This document shows, one piece after another, positions 1-7,334 of a stretch of DNA of 18,737 bases. This stretch comes from JANLTP01 sp031363055. GTDB lineage: Bacteria; Pseudomonadota; Gammaproteobacteria; Burkholderiales; Burkholderiaceae_E. A program made the position numbers and the translations under genes. The DNA is taken from contig JANLTP010000261.1 of the NCBI GenBank assembly GCA_031363055.1, forward strand, positions 1 through 18,737, in the 5' to 3' direction. Numbering within the stretch: the first letter of the stretch is position 1; each line of letters begins with the position of its first letter. The notes under the pieces were generated by a model. That model ran no database searches and had not been told where the DNA came from. It worked only from the letters and a program-made list of their open reading frames with translations.

Positions 1-340
1 GTGCGGCGGTGGTACTGGCTGCAGGGGTTGTGCTTGCGGCTGTCCGTGCGGTCGTCGCGGTGGTCGTTGCTACACGCGAATTGGCCGCCGTGCGCAAGCT
101 GCTGACACTGACGGTGGTGGTGCTGGCCACCGTCGTGGCGGAGTTGGTCTTTGAAGCACTCCCAGCGGCGGTCGAGCCTGCGGTGGCATCGGTCGACTTG
201 CCGGTCGCATCAACCGCTTGAGCCGATGTGTCCGCGCTGCCGGTCGCAGCGCTCTGGCCGTCGCCGCCGTCGCCACAGGCCGCCAACATCAGGCAGGTGA
301 TCGCGACCGCTATTGGCGTTTTCAGATATTGAGTTTTCAT
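1..340 (-). CDS. Lipoprotein with Thr/Ala/Ser-rich mature region (5' part only)
   Basis: The frame opens with ATG at 340 and stays open to the left edge (113 complete codons seen), so the gene is partial. The first 22 residues form a lipoprotein signal peptide: a short basic start (MKTQYLK), a hydrophobic stretch, and a lipobox L-A-A-C with the lipidated cysteine at residue 22. A Gly/Asp-rich stretch follows, then a low-complexity run of Thr, Ala and Ser with almost no hydrophobic residues, probably an extended tether at the cell surface or in the periplasm. AGGAG ends 8 bases before the ATG. Any folded domain lies outside the window, so function is unknown. The repetitive composition could equally be a long linker or a wholly disordered protein. 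The lipoprotein call is seen directly; the role is not. Confidence 0.85.
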   Translation of the reverse strand, partial: MKTQYLKTPIAVAITCLMLAACGDGGDGQSAATGSADTSAQAVDATGKSTDATAGSTAAGSASKTNSATTVASTTTVSVSSLRTAANSRVATTTATTARTAASTTPAASTTAA

Positions 341-596
341 TGTGTTCACTCCTAGAGTTCTTCGCATCGCATGTCGCGCCAAGACAACATGTGTGTCGTA
401 AAAATATTGAAATGTGTGATAAACACCACACACCTTAGTGATGCAAAAAAGCAACGGGAAGCGCTTTGGGTTTGAACGGTCGGTATCGGGAGGCAGGTGG
501 ATTAAAGCGGTCGAGATCGCCGAATTAGCGGCATCAAACCGGGCCTAATTCACATACAACTGACGCGCGCTCGGGCAACATTGGATGGCGGGCGGC

Positions 597-623
597 GCAA
601 AGTGACGAAAAAGGTCGCTTTGC
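597..623. repeat. Stem-loop, 10-bp arms with one mismatch
   Basis: GCAAAGTGAC (597-606) and GTCGCTTTGC (614-623) are complementary at 9 of 10 positions, with a G-T wobble at the other. The 7-base loop is GAAAAAG. No T-run follows on either strand, so it is not a standard intrinsic terminator. It may be an RNA structure or a protein-binding inverted repeat. Confidence 0.6.
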
Positions 624-704
624 CACGGTTGGTGCTGCCTCGGTGCGTGCGGACTTGGCCCCAAAATCGCGCCGACGGTCAGCGAATCGCTACCGTTCGA
701 GCTT

Positions 705-748
705 TTGACACGTCAAGCGGTGCGATTACGAGTTAACCTCGTTCGAGG
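705..748. repeat. Two small palindromes in the spacer
   Basis: TTGAC-AC-GTCAA (705-716) and CCTCG-TT-CGAGG (737-748) each have perfect 5-bp arms around a 2-base centre. They could be operator half-sites but may be chance. No nearby plus-strand gene needs an operator here, which lowers the case. Confidence 0.35.
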
Positions 749-817
749 CACGCCTGCGATTTTTGAGTTTGTTAAATTGGCAAATCGCTTGTCATGCGAT
801 ATTGCAGGTGGTTTGAC

Positions 818-863
818 GTCGACTAGCGCGGTGCCTGTCGACTATTGGATTTTCTGCCGACTA
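818..863. repeat. Three 8-mers GYCGACTA at exact 19-bp spacing
   Basis: GTCGACTA occurs at 818-825 and 837-844, and GCCGACTA at 856-863. Start-to-start distance is 19 bases both times. The second and third copies match over 11 of 12 bases when extended (835-846 and 854-865). The array sits just beyond the 3' end of the glycosyltransferase gene. Regular spacing suggests a tandem duplication or a multi-site binding region; function is unknown. Confidence 0.6.
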
Positions 864-896
864 TTCCGCTGGAATCAACGCCGGCGTGTTGTGCTG

Positions 897-2210
897 TCAG
901 GCGAGCGGCGCTCGATAGACGCGCTGCAGCAGTTCAACGTGTCGGTGTTCCGAGAAGTCGGACTCAACCCGCGCCCGCGCGACGCTACCGATTTGTGTGA
1001 TCTGGGCGGCAGGCATTTCATGAACGCTTTTGAGTCGGGCGGCCAATGATTCAACGTTGCCGGACTCGAACAGAAAGCCGGTGGTTTCATTGACAATTTC
1101 GGGAACGCCACCGATCTTCGCAGCGATGATGACCTTGCCGCAGGCCATCGCCTCGAGCAAGCTGACCGGCGCGTTTTCATACCACTCGGCCGGCAGCACC
1201 ACGGCCCGCGCCGCAGCGATTTCACTCCAGAGCGCCGCGCCACTGCGATAACCCAGAAATCGAACCTGCGCGCGCAGGCTCTGCGCCAACGCCTTGAGTT
1301 CAGCCTCCTGAGGGCCATGGCCGACAATCGCCAACGGCACCTTGCTGTGCGCCGCTGCGCGGATCAGGGTGGCGATGCCTTTCTCGCCACTAAGTCGACC
1401 GAAGTACAGAAATTCGTCGCCAACGCAGGAGGCGCTGACATCAAACTGACGCGGATCAACAAAGTTTCGAATGAGCTGAAACTTTTCACGCGGCCAACCC
1501 CATTCGACGAATTTGTCGATCAGAAACTGGCTCGGCGAAATGAACAGATCGACGTTATCGCGATACAGGCCCGCCATTCGATGAATCGCCGACTCCACGA
1601 ACACCAGACCCGAGAGCGCCAGCGAGCCTTTCATGCAGCGATTGACGACGACCTTGTGGACTCGATTCGGCTTGCATTCCTCACACACCTTCTGCTGCCG
1701 GGTCATCGAGTAGGCCGGGCACAACAACTTGAAGTCATGCAGACTCAGAATGACCTTCAAGCCACGCTGTTTGGCCAGACGCAATACCGACGGCGACAGG
1801 TGGTGATAAACATTGTGAGCATGCAAGACCGTCGCATGGGTGTTCGCGATCAATCGCTCAAGCTGCTGCGCGGCATCGCGCGAATAAATGATTCGCATCG
1901 CATTCAATGCGGTCTTCATCAAGCCGTATTGATTGCCGAATTCGATTTCCTGCGCGAAGTATTGCGAATACGGCGAGGCGTCGTTCTTCTCGTGATGCAT
2001 GGAAAACGGAATCATGTTCCATCCTAGCGCTCGCAGGGCGCGGCTCTCCTCCAACGCCACCACTTCGGCGCCGCCACGGCGATAGAAATAATTATTGGCA
2101 ACAATGACCGTGCCTTGAACAACTTTTTTGCCAGCCACCGGAGGCTCCCGGCCGGTGTCGGCAGAGACTCGTGCGAGCTCTTCAATCACGGCGGGGTTTT
2201 CCAGGGTCAT
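897..2210 (-). CDS. Glycosyltransferase, GT4-like (GT-B fold)
   Basis: This 437-residue protein is predicted to transfer a sugar from a nucleotide-sugar donor to a cytoplasmic or membrane-linked glycan intermediate. The N-terminal acceptor domain carries GGAEVVALEE near residues 46-55, typical of GT4 enzymes. A cysteine set at 164, 176, 179 and 192 is a pattern I associate with one GT4 subgroup. The C-terminal donor domain has FGRLSGEKG (270-278) and an E-x7-E motif from Glu345 to Glu353 followed by AMACG. The frame is open upstream to 2291, but the ATG at 2210 overlaps the stop of the preceding gene as ATGA, which indicates translational coupling, so I chose it. With the preceding gene it forms a two-gene transferase operon, probably for exopolysaccharide, O-antigen or a related glycan. 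Sugar and acceptor cannot be read from the sequence. Confidence 0.9.
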   Translation of the reverse strand: MTLENPAVIEELARVSADTGREPPVAGKKVVQGTVIVANNYFYRRGGAEVVALEESRALRALGWNMIPFSMHHEKNDASPYSQYFAQEIEFGNQYGLMKTALNAMRIIYSRDAAQQLERLIANTHATVLHAHNVYHHLSPSVLRLAKQRGLKVILSLHDFKLLCPAYSMTRQQKVCEECKPNRVHKVVVNRCMKGSLALSGLVFVESAIHRMAGLYRDNVDLFISPSQFLIDKFVEWGWPREKFQLIRNFVDPRQFDVSASCVGDEFLYFGRLSGEKGIATLIRAAAHSKVPLAIVGHGPQEAELKALAQSLRAQVRFLGYRSGAALWSEIAAARAVVLPAEWYENAPVSLLEAMACGKVIIAAKIGGVPEIVNETTGFLFESGNVESLAARLKSVHEMPAAQITQIGSVARARVESDFSEHRHVELLQRVYRAPLA

Positions 2211-3412
2211 GACGAGATTCCACGAAATAGGTCGCACTGTTGCACCAGGCGAGCCGCAATCGCCGAGTACGAGCGATTCGTATTGACCCATTGCCGACCC
2301 TTTCGGGCTCGCTCTTTAGCCTGCTCAGGGTTATTCAGACACTCCAGAATCGCCGCAGCGAAGGCTTGCTCGGTGAACTCCACACACCAGCCGCCGCCAC
2401 TTTGCTCGATGACGGTTTTCTGGTCCGGTATGTCGTTCGCAATGACCGGCAATTCCAGTGCCCAGTACTCGAGCGGTTTGGTGGGCGAGGAGACTTCAAA
2501 CAGCGGGTTTGGCGCGATCGGCGAAAGACCGACCTGCGCGAACGCCGTCAGACGCAAGGCCTCCAGACGCGGCAATCGACCGGTGAAATGAACAATATCA
2601 CTGGCACCGACCGAGCGCGCATATTCCTTGAGCCAACCGACATCGCTGGGTTCATCGGCTTCACCGATGACCAGCAGCAAAAACCCAGGCATTTGCCGGG
2701 CAACCAACAGCGCCGCGTCGACCATCAGCTCGGGCTTGCGCAAGCGATCGAGACTGCCTAGATAAACAGCGGTCTTTCGTCCAGCCAGTTTGATGGGTAC
2801 CTCGCCGCGCTCGAAACTCAGCGCGGCAACATCAACACCCATCGGCACGGCACTGACTCGATCGTGACGCAGCAGCCCGCGATTGCGCAAATCGAGGGCC
2901 ATGAACTCGCTTTGAACGAACAGCCAATCGACGCGATTCAACAGCAAGCGATTCAGCAGCAGGTAGCCCAACGAACCGCGCAGCCAGAGCAAAATGCGGC
3001 GATGCCAGGCGATTCGGGTCGATGTACGCGCGAGTTCCAGATACGCTTCGGGCAGCGGGAACGACATCCAGTAAGCAAACGGGATGCCGGCCCAGCCGGC
3101 GGCCAGAAAACCAACGATGCCGAACACTGGTTTATCGCGAACGATCAGTCCCGAATAACGCTTTGACGCGTAGCGAAACAGATTCAACTGCTGAAGCAGA
3201 TCGGCCCAGGTCTGTTTGACCTTCGATGCGCCGGCCGCCTTGATAAACGCAAGCCCGCCGCCCCAAGGCGCGGTGACACCGGGATCACCCACCCCGACCA
3301 GATCGCTCAATATGCCGAGGCGGGGCAACTCCTTGCCGATTAGGACTTCGACGTCGGGCCTTGTGCAAGGATGCTTTTCTGCGGTACTGAATAGGAAACG
3401 GGTTGGCGACAT
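2207..3412 (-). CDS. Glycosyltransferase family 1/4-like protein
   Basis: This 401-residue protein has a two-lobed GT-B layout. The N-terminal half is divergent, with hydrophobic helices around residues 96-120 and 138-158 that may associate with the membrane. The C-terminal half has donor-domain signatures: YLGSLDRLRKPELMVDA from 217 (strand and loop typical of GT4), VIGEADEP near 248, FTGRLPR near 276, and PTKPLEYWALELPVIA (310-325), which matches the donor-binding block. The start is ATG at 3412. No Shine-Dalgarno sequence precedes it, but the upstream frame closes at a stop about 33 bases earlier, so no earlier start is likely. Its stop overlaps the start of the second transferase by four bases, so the two probably act in one pathway. 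Donor and acceptor are unknown. Confidence 0.85.
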   Translation of the reverse strand: MSPTRFLFSTAEKHPCTRPDVEVLIGKELPRLGILSDLVGVGDPGVTAPWGGGLAFIKAAGASKVKQTWADLLQQLNLFRYASKRYSGLIVRDKPVFGIVGFLAAGWAGIPFAYWMSFPLPEAYLELARTSTRIAWHRRILLWLRGSLGYLLLNRLLLNRVDWLFVQSEFMALDLRNRGLLRHDRVSAVPMGVDVAALSFERGEVPIKLAGRKTAVYLGSLDRLRKPELMVDAALLVARQMPGFLLLVIGEADEPSDVGWLKEYARSVGASDIVHFTGRLPRLEALRLTAFAQVGLSPIAPNPLFEVSSPTKPLEYWALELPVIANDIPDQKTVIEQSGGGWCVEFTEQAFAAAILECLNNPEQAKERARKGRQWVNTNRSYSAIAARLVQQCDLFRGISS

Positions 3413-3763
3413 AGGAGGTTCGTCGGATCTATATTCGATTCAACCATACGTGCCTTCACTCAGGCCGAGGCCGCTGGATCAGATCGACGATTGGTTGCAC
3501 ACCAGCGCTCAGCGGCAGCGATAAAAATTCCAGTGTTGCAGAGTTTACCCGCAAGCACGACAGCCGTATCCAGCGAGCGTTGTGATTCAGCATGATTAAT
3601 CGCAATACATGACGATTCATGGCGATTCATAAGCTCAGATGCCAGATGTCGATAAATTGAGGCAGCAGGGCGGCCGTGCCGTGAAATCCGAGCACGGTCA
3701 GGCCCAGGTAGCTGCACATAAAATAAGTTAACGTGCGCGAACTCACGATCGAAGTCTAGCAGT
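3413..3763. other. Spacer between divergent transferase and dehydrogenase genes
   Basis: These 351 bases separate divergent genes and should hold promoters for both, but no strong -35/-10 pair stands out. Short minus-strand frames read like protein yet are interrupted: one of 54 codons (3456-3620, ATG start, ending VDLIQRPRPE) and one of about 30 codons (TVLGFHGTAALLPQFIDIW) in the stretch just to its right. They may be remnants of a decayed gene. Also present are a tandem 10-mer GRCGATTCAT (3611-3630) and an 8-bp stem with one G-T pair (GGCCGTGC 3672-3679, GCACGGTC 3692-3699). Confidence 0.5.
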
Positions 3764-4810
3764 GTGCCCAAGCGATGTATGCGCCGAATCGATCCTTGCA
3801 TTCAGGAGTTCGTCATCACCACCCGACCGTTGACGCTGTTGATGTCGCGCCACGCCGCCGGCGAGTTCGGCGCGCAGATTGCAGGGTTGCTGCAGGCCCG
3901 GTCATGGCGCTACCAGCACCCGGAAGACGAAATGACTGCCGGCAATGGCGCTGATATCGCGTTTCTGACCCGGGAAGTCAGCGCCGATTCGGGCAAGACC
4001 GTGCTCGCTGAATCGCTGCTGCGCTTTTACGCGCAGATGCGTAGCTCGCCCGATCTTCAATGGATGCAGACTCATTCTGCCGGCGCCGACCGGCCGATCT
4101 ATCGCGAACTGCGCGAGCGCAAGGTCATCGTCACCACGTCGTCTGGCGCCAATGCGGTGCCAGTTGCGCAGATGGCATTGACCGGGTTGCTGATGCTGGC
4201 ACGCCGACTGCCGGAACTAAGCTTGGCGCAGCAACAGCGCGTCTGGGCGCCTTTGCTCGGTGTGCGCACGCCCACTGACTTGCGCGGCCAGACGGCGGTC
4301 GTGGTCGGTCTGGGCGCCATCGGCCTCGAGCTCGCGCGACTGCTGAAGATGCTGGGCCTGCGAGTGCTGGGCGTTCGCAGGAGCGCAACCCCTTGCCCCG
4401 ACATCGATGAAACGCTGCCCGCCATTCGCCTGCCCGAGGCTCTTGCGCGCGCCGACTGGTTGTTGGTGACTTGCCCGCTGACGGACGAGACGCGTGGCCT
4501 GATCGACGAAAGCGCGATTCGACAGATGCCGAAGGGCGCACGCATCATCAATGTTGCGCGCGGCGAGGTGCTGGTGGAAGCCGATCTGATTGCCGCGCTG
4601 CAGTCGAACCATCTAGGCGGCGCCCACCTCGATGTATTCGTTCAGGAACCGTTACCGACGAACTCGGTGCTGTGGCAATTGCCCAACGTCATCATCACGC
4701 CACACTCGGCTGGCCACACCAGTGCCCATTACGCGGCGGTCGGTGAACTGTTTTTGCAGAATCTGGCGCGATGGCGCGACTGCCTGCCGTTGCGCAATAC
4801 TATTGATTGA
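3764..4810 (+). CDS. D-2-hydroxyacid dehydrogenase, NAD(P)-dependent
   Basis: It probably interconverts a 2-keto acid and a D-2-hydroxy acid in the cytoplasm. In the 348-residue frame, the Rossmann loop is GLGAIG at 182-187. Catalytic residues of the family are Arg266 (NVARGEVL), Glu295 (VQEPLP) and His314 (TPHSAGH). Arg205-Arg206 after the second Rossmann strand favour NADPH, as in glyoxylate/hydroxypyruvate reductases of the GhrA type. The start is uncertain. The open frame begins at GTG 3764 with another ATG at 3779, neither with a clear ribosome site. An AGGAG at 3804-3808 points to initiation near residues 18-23, where only ATC or TTG codons are available. A start there would give about 328 residues, closer to the family norm. 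It heads a co-directional cluster with the serine hydrolase, enolase-type enzyme and solute receptor. Substrate unknown. Confidence 0.88.
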   Translation: MPKRCMRRIDPCIQEFVITTRPLTLLMSRHAAGEFGAQIAGLLQARSWRYQHPEDEMTAGNGADIAFLTREVSADSGKTVLAESLLRFYAQMRSSPDLQWMQTHSAGADRPIYRELRERKVIVTTSSGANAVPVAQMALTGLLMLARRLPELSLAQQQRVWAPLLGVRTPTDLRGQTAVVVGLGAIGLELARLLKMLGLRVLGVRRSATPCPDIDETLPAIRLPEALARADWLLVTCPLTDETRGLIDESAIRQMPKGARIINVARGEVLVEADLIAALQSNHLGGAHLDVFVQEPLPTNSVLWQLPNVIITPHSAGHTSAHYAAVGELFLQNLARWRDCLPLRNTID

Positions 4811-4849
4811 TTAATTGATTCATCAAAAAAGACAAGAAGGGACTAAATC

Positions 4850-6133
4850 ATGGCTCTGAAAAAAATGATCGCGGGCTTCATTCTGATGCTTGGCGGATCG
4901 GCGTTCGCACAAGGTATCGAGCGGGCAAGGCAGGCCGAGGACGTTGGCCTCTCAAGCCTGCGACTGAATCGCATTGCCGAGCGTATGAAGCAAGGTGTGG
5001 CACAAGGCGAAATGCCCGGTGCTGTCGTGCTGGTGGCGCGAGAAGGCAAGGTTGCCTATCTTGAGAGCTTTGGTGTGCGCGATCCTGACAGCAAGGACCC
5101 GATGCGCGCCGACGCGATTTTTCGGATCGCCTCCATGACCAAGCCGTTCACTTCGCTGGCCATCATGATGTTGGCCGAAGAGGGTAAATTATCGATTGCC
5201 GATGCCGCCTCAAAATATCTGCCGGAATTCGCCAACCTGCAAGTGGGCACGGCGAGGCCTGGAGCTGACGGCAAGCCGGCGATTGCTTGGGAGCCGCCAC
5301 GACAGGCCATGACCGTTCAAGATCTTTTGCGACACACCTCCGGGCTGACCTATGGGGCGGCTGGGTCGAACTTTCTGAAGCAACTGTACGTCGACGCCAA
5401 GGTCGGCGACCCGAACAGCACGAACGCTGAACAGGTGACCAAACTTTCAAAACTGCCGCTGTTGTTCCATCCGGGTTCAACCTGGGAATACAGCGTCTCG
5501 ACCGACGTGCTCGGGCGAATTGTTGAGGTCGTGAGCGGTATGCCGCTCGATGTGTTCATTGCCGAGCGCATCGCCAAGCCACTCAAGCTTCCGGACACCG
5601 GTTTCACAGCACCCGCAGCCAACGCCAACCGGGGCGCCCGTCCGCAGAAAGAAGGGCCCAAAAACGAGTTGCCCAACGTACCAGCGATCACGGGCGATTT
5701 CAAATATAAATCCGGCGGCGGTGGCATGGTTTCAACCGCCTCGGACTATGCGCGGTTCTGCCAGTTCTGGCTGAACGGCGGTCAGCTCGACGGCGTGCGG
5801 CTGGTGTCTCGCAAAACCATTGAGCTGATGACCGCCAACCATCTGCCGCCGGACACGCCGATCGGGCCTGACATGACGCGCTTCGAAGCGCTCGCTCCCT
5901 CGGCGGCCATGGGGCAAGGGTTCGGGCTGGGCTTTGCAGTACGCACCGATGCCGGTCGCAATCCCTTGCACGGATCAGTGGGTGACTATTTTTGGGGGGG
6001 CGCTTACGGCACGTACTTCTGGATTGACCCGAAGGAAAATCTGTTTGCGATTCTGATGATGCAATCGCCGCAAGCACGCCTGCCCTATCGCTATCTGATG
6101 CGTGAGCTGGTTTACCAGGCGTTTGAGCGTTGA
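4850..6133 (+). CDS. Exported serine hydrolase, class C beta-lactamase/esterase family
   Basis: This 427-residue protein has a Sec signal peptide (MALKKMIAGFILMLGGSAFA, cleavage after Ala20), so it acts in the periplasm or outside the cell. The nucleophile motif S-x-x-K is Ser95-Met-Thr-Lys98. The second motif is Tyr214-Ser-Val in WEYSVSTDVLG, and the third is the HGSVGDYFWGG region near 374-384, standing in for the KTG of true beta-lactamases. This pattern fits EstB-like esterases or D-aminopeptidase relatives better than an antibiotic-resistance enzyme. The ribosome site AAGGGA lies just upstream of ATG 4850, 39 bases after the dehydrogenase gene. Its place in the cluster suggests that it hydrolyses an ester, lactone or amide precursor before uptake, but this is inference. 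Confidence 0.9.
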   Translation: MALKKMIAGFILMLGGSAFAQGIERARQAEDVGLSSLRLNRIAERMKQGVAQGEMPGAVVLVAREGKVAYLESFGVRDPDSKDPMRADAIFRIASMTKPFTSLAIMMLAEEGKLSIADAASKYLPEFANLQVGTARPGADGKPAIAWEPPRQAMTVQDLLRHTSGLTYGAAGSNFLKQLYVDAKVGDPNSTNAEQVTKLSKLPLLFHPGSTWEYSVSTDVLGRIVEVVSGMPLDVFIAERIAKPLKLPDTGFTAPAANANRGARPQKEGPKNELPNVPAITGDFKYKSGGGGMVSTASDYARFCQFWLNGGQLDGVRLVSRKTIELMTANHLPPDTPIGPDMTRFEALAPSAAMGQGFGLGFAVRTDAGRNPLHGSVGDYFWGGAYGTYFWIDPKENLFAILMMQSPQARLPYRYLMRELVYQAFER

Positions 6134-6182
6134 TGCCTGAATGTCGATGCTTGTACGTTGAAATTTGCTGAAAGAAATCACC

Positions 6183-7334
6183 ATGAACGACGACTTGCAA
6201 ATCACCGATATCAAAGCCTACGCGACCTCTTTTCCACTGCCCAAGGACGGTAACGTTCGACTCGGCATCGGCCTTGCGGTCAAGAAAGATGCGGTGGTTG
6301 TGAAAGTGACCACTGCCGGCGGCTTGGTGGGCTGGGGCGAGTCGCATCATGCACGTGCGCCATCGACGATTGCCAAACTGGTCGAGACCACCCTGAAGAT
6401 GTTGGTGGTCGGCGAAGATGCCAGCAACGTTCAGGGCATCTGGAAGAAAATCTACACCAAGCAGTTGGCCAGCCACGGCCTGGGTGCGGGTACCGCGATG
6501 GCCATGAGCGGCATTGACATGGCGCTGTGGGACATCCGCGGCAAGGCCACCGGCTGGCCCCTCTACAAGCTGCTGGGCGGTGTTTCGCGGCCGGTCGCGG
6601 CTTACGCAGGAGGGATCTCGCTGGGCTTTCAGGACCCGGCCGAGTTGGTCGATGAAGCGCGGGTTCACCTTGCGGCCGGCTACAAGGCCGTCAAGCTGCG
6701 ACTCGGCGATAACCCGAAGGATGATCTGGCCCGGGTTGGCGCGATCCGCAAGGCTTTCGGCGCCGATCTGGTCATTCTGACCGATGCCAATATTGGTTAC
6801 AGCCTGGCGGATGCCCGTGCCGTCATGCCCGGGCTCGACGAGTGTGGCGTGGCGTGGCTGGAGGAGCCCTTTCCGGCGCATGACTACCGAAGCTATAAAG
6901 AGGCCAAGGCGTTCGGCCGGGTGCCGTTGGCGGCCGGTGAGAATCACTACACCCGCTTCGAGTTTTCGCGGCTCATCGATGAAGGTTCGGTGACCATCTT
7001 GCAGCCCGATCTTTCGAAGACCGGTGGCATTACCGAGTTCATGAAAATCGCCGCGATGGCGTCGGCTCATAAACTGCCCGTGCATCCGCATACTTCGATG
7101 ACGGGACTGAACATGGCGGCGTCGATCCATGTGCTTGCCTGTCTGGATGACCCAGGTTACTTCGAAGGCGACGTGTCCAAGAATAATCTGTTCCGCGACA
7201 GCTTGGTCAGCACCCCGTACCAGGTCGATGCCACCGGCTGCGTCAGACCCCTCGAGGGGCCGGGCCTGGGCCTGGAAGTTGACGAAGAATTCCTGATCAA
7301 ACATCCTGTCATTGAAGGACCCAGTTATGTCTAG
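6183..7334 (+). CDS. Enolase-superfamily enzyme, mandelate racemase group
   Basis: This 383-residue protein probably abstracts a proton alpha to a carboxylate, as a sugar-acid dehydratase or racemase/epimerase. It has the N-terminal capping domain and the C-terminal barrel. Compared with mandelate racemase, the metal ligands are Asp201 (TDAN), Glu227 (LEEPF) and Glu253 (AGEN). The His/Asp dyad is His303 (HPHT) and Asp276 (QPDLSKTGG), and Glu328 matches the conserved late acid. The lysine motif is Lys171-Leu-Arg173, so the second base (Lys166 in mandelate racemase) is Arg here. The frame opens at TTG 6165, but ATG 6183 is the likelier start, with a weak AAGAAA site upstream. The last 8 bases overlap the next gene. 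It is cytoplasmic; the substrate is not deducible. Confidence 0.9.
   Translation: MNDDLQITDIKAYATSFPLPKDGNVRLGIGLAVKKDAVVVKVTTAGGLVGWGESHHARAPSTIAKLVETTLKMLVVGEDASNVQGIWKKIYTKQLASHGLGAGTAMAMSGIDMALWDIRGKATGWPLYKLLGGVSRPVAAYAGGISLGFQDPAELVDEARVHLAAGYKAVKLRLGDNPKDDLARVGAIRKAFGADLVILTDANIGYSLADARAVMPGLDECGVAWLEEPFPAHDYRSYKEAKAFGRVPLAAGENHYTRFEFSRLIDEGSVTILQPDLSKTGGITEFMKIAAMASAHKLPVHPHTSMTGLNMAASIHVLACLDDPGYFEGDVSKNNLFRDSLVSTPYQVDATGCVRPLEGPGLGLEVDEEFLIKHPVIEGPSYV

Larger units (their letters stand above)
341..896. other. Non-coding spacer, 556 bases
   Basis: It lies between the start of the lipoprotein gene and the end of the glycosyltransferase gene, both on the minus strand. I see no credible gene: the open frames entering it look like shadows of the glycosyltransferase gene. 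It holds an imperfect 10-bp hairpin (597-623), two small palindromes (705-716 and 737-748) and a phased triple repeat (818-863). It should contain the lipoprotein promoter, but no clear -35/-10 pair was found. No T-tract terminator was found after the glycosyltransferase gene. Confidence 0.7.

Noticed and set aside
705..1049. A 114-codon plus-strand frame starting in the spacer
   Set aside because: It starts with TTG, has no ribosome site and mostly runs opposite the end of the glycosyltransferase gene.
2211..2291. A 27-residue upstream extension of the second glycosyltransferase
   Set aside because: It would lie inside the preceding gene. The ATG at 2210 with the ATGA overlap explains the start better.
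4803..4825. TTGATTGATTAATTGATT run after the dehydrogenase gene
   Set aside because: It is a short AT-rich near-repeat partly within the last codons. It has no stem with a T-tract, so I do not call a terminator.
4850..6133. Antibiotic-resistance beta-lactamase
   Set aside because: The S-x-x-K and Y-S-V motifs are shared with esterases, and the third motif is HGS-like instead of KTG. The gene sits in a metabolic cluster.
5700..7304. A 534-codon open frame on the minus strand
   Set aside because: It lies opposite the serine hydrolase and enolase-type genes, whose motifs are unmistakable. Its product is rich in His, Arg and Gln with no recognisable domain, as expected for an antisense shadow.
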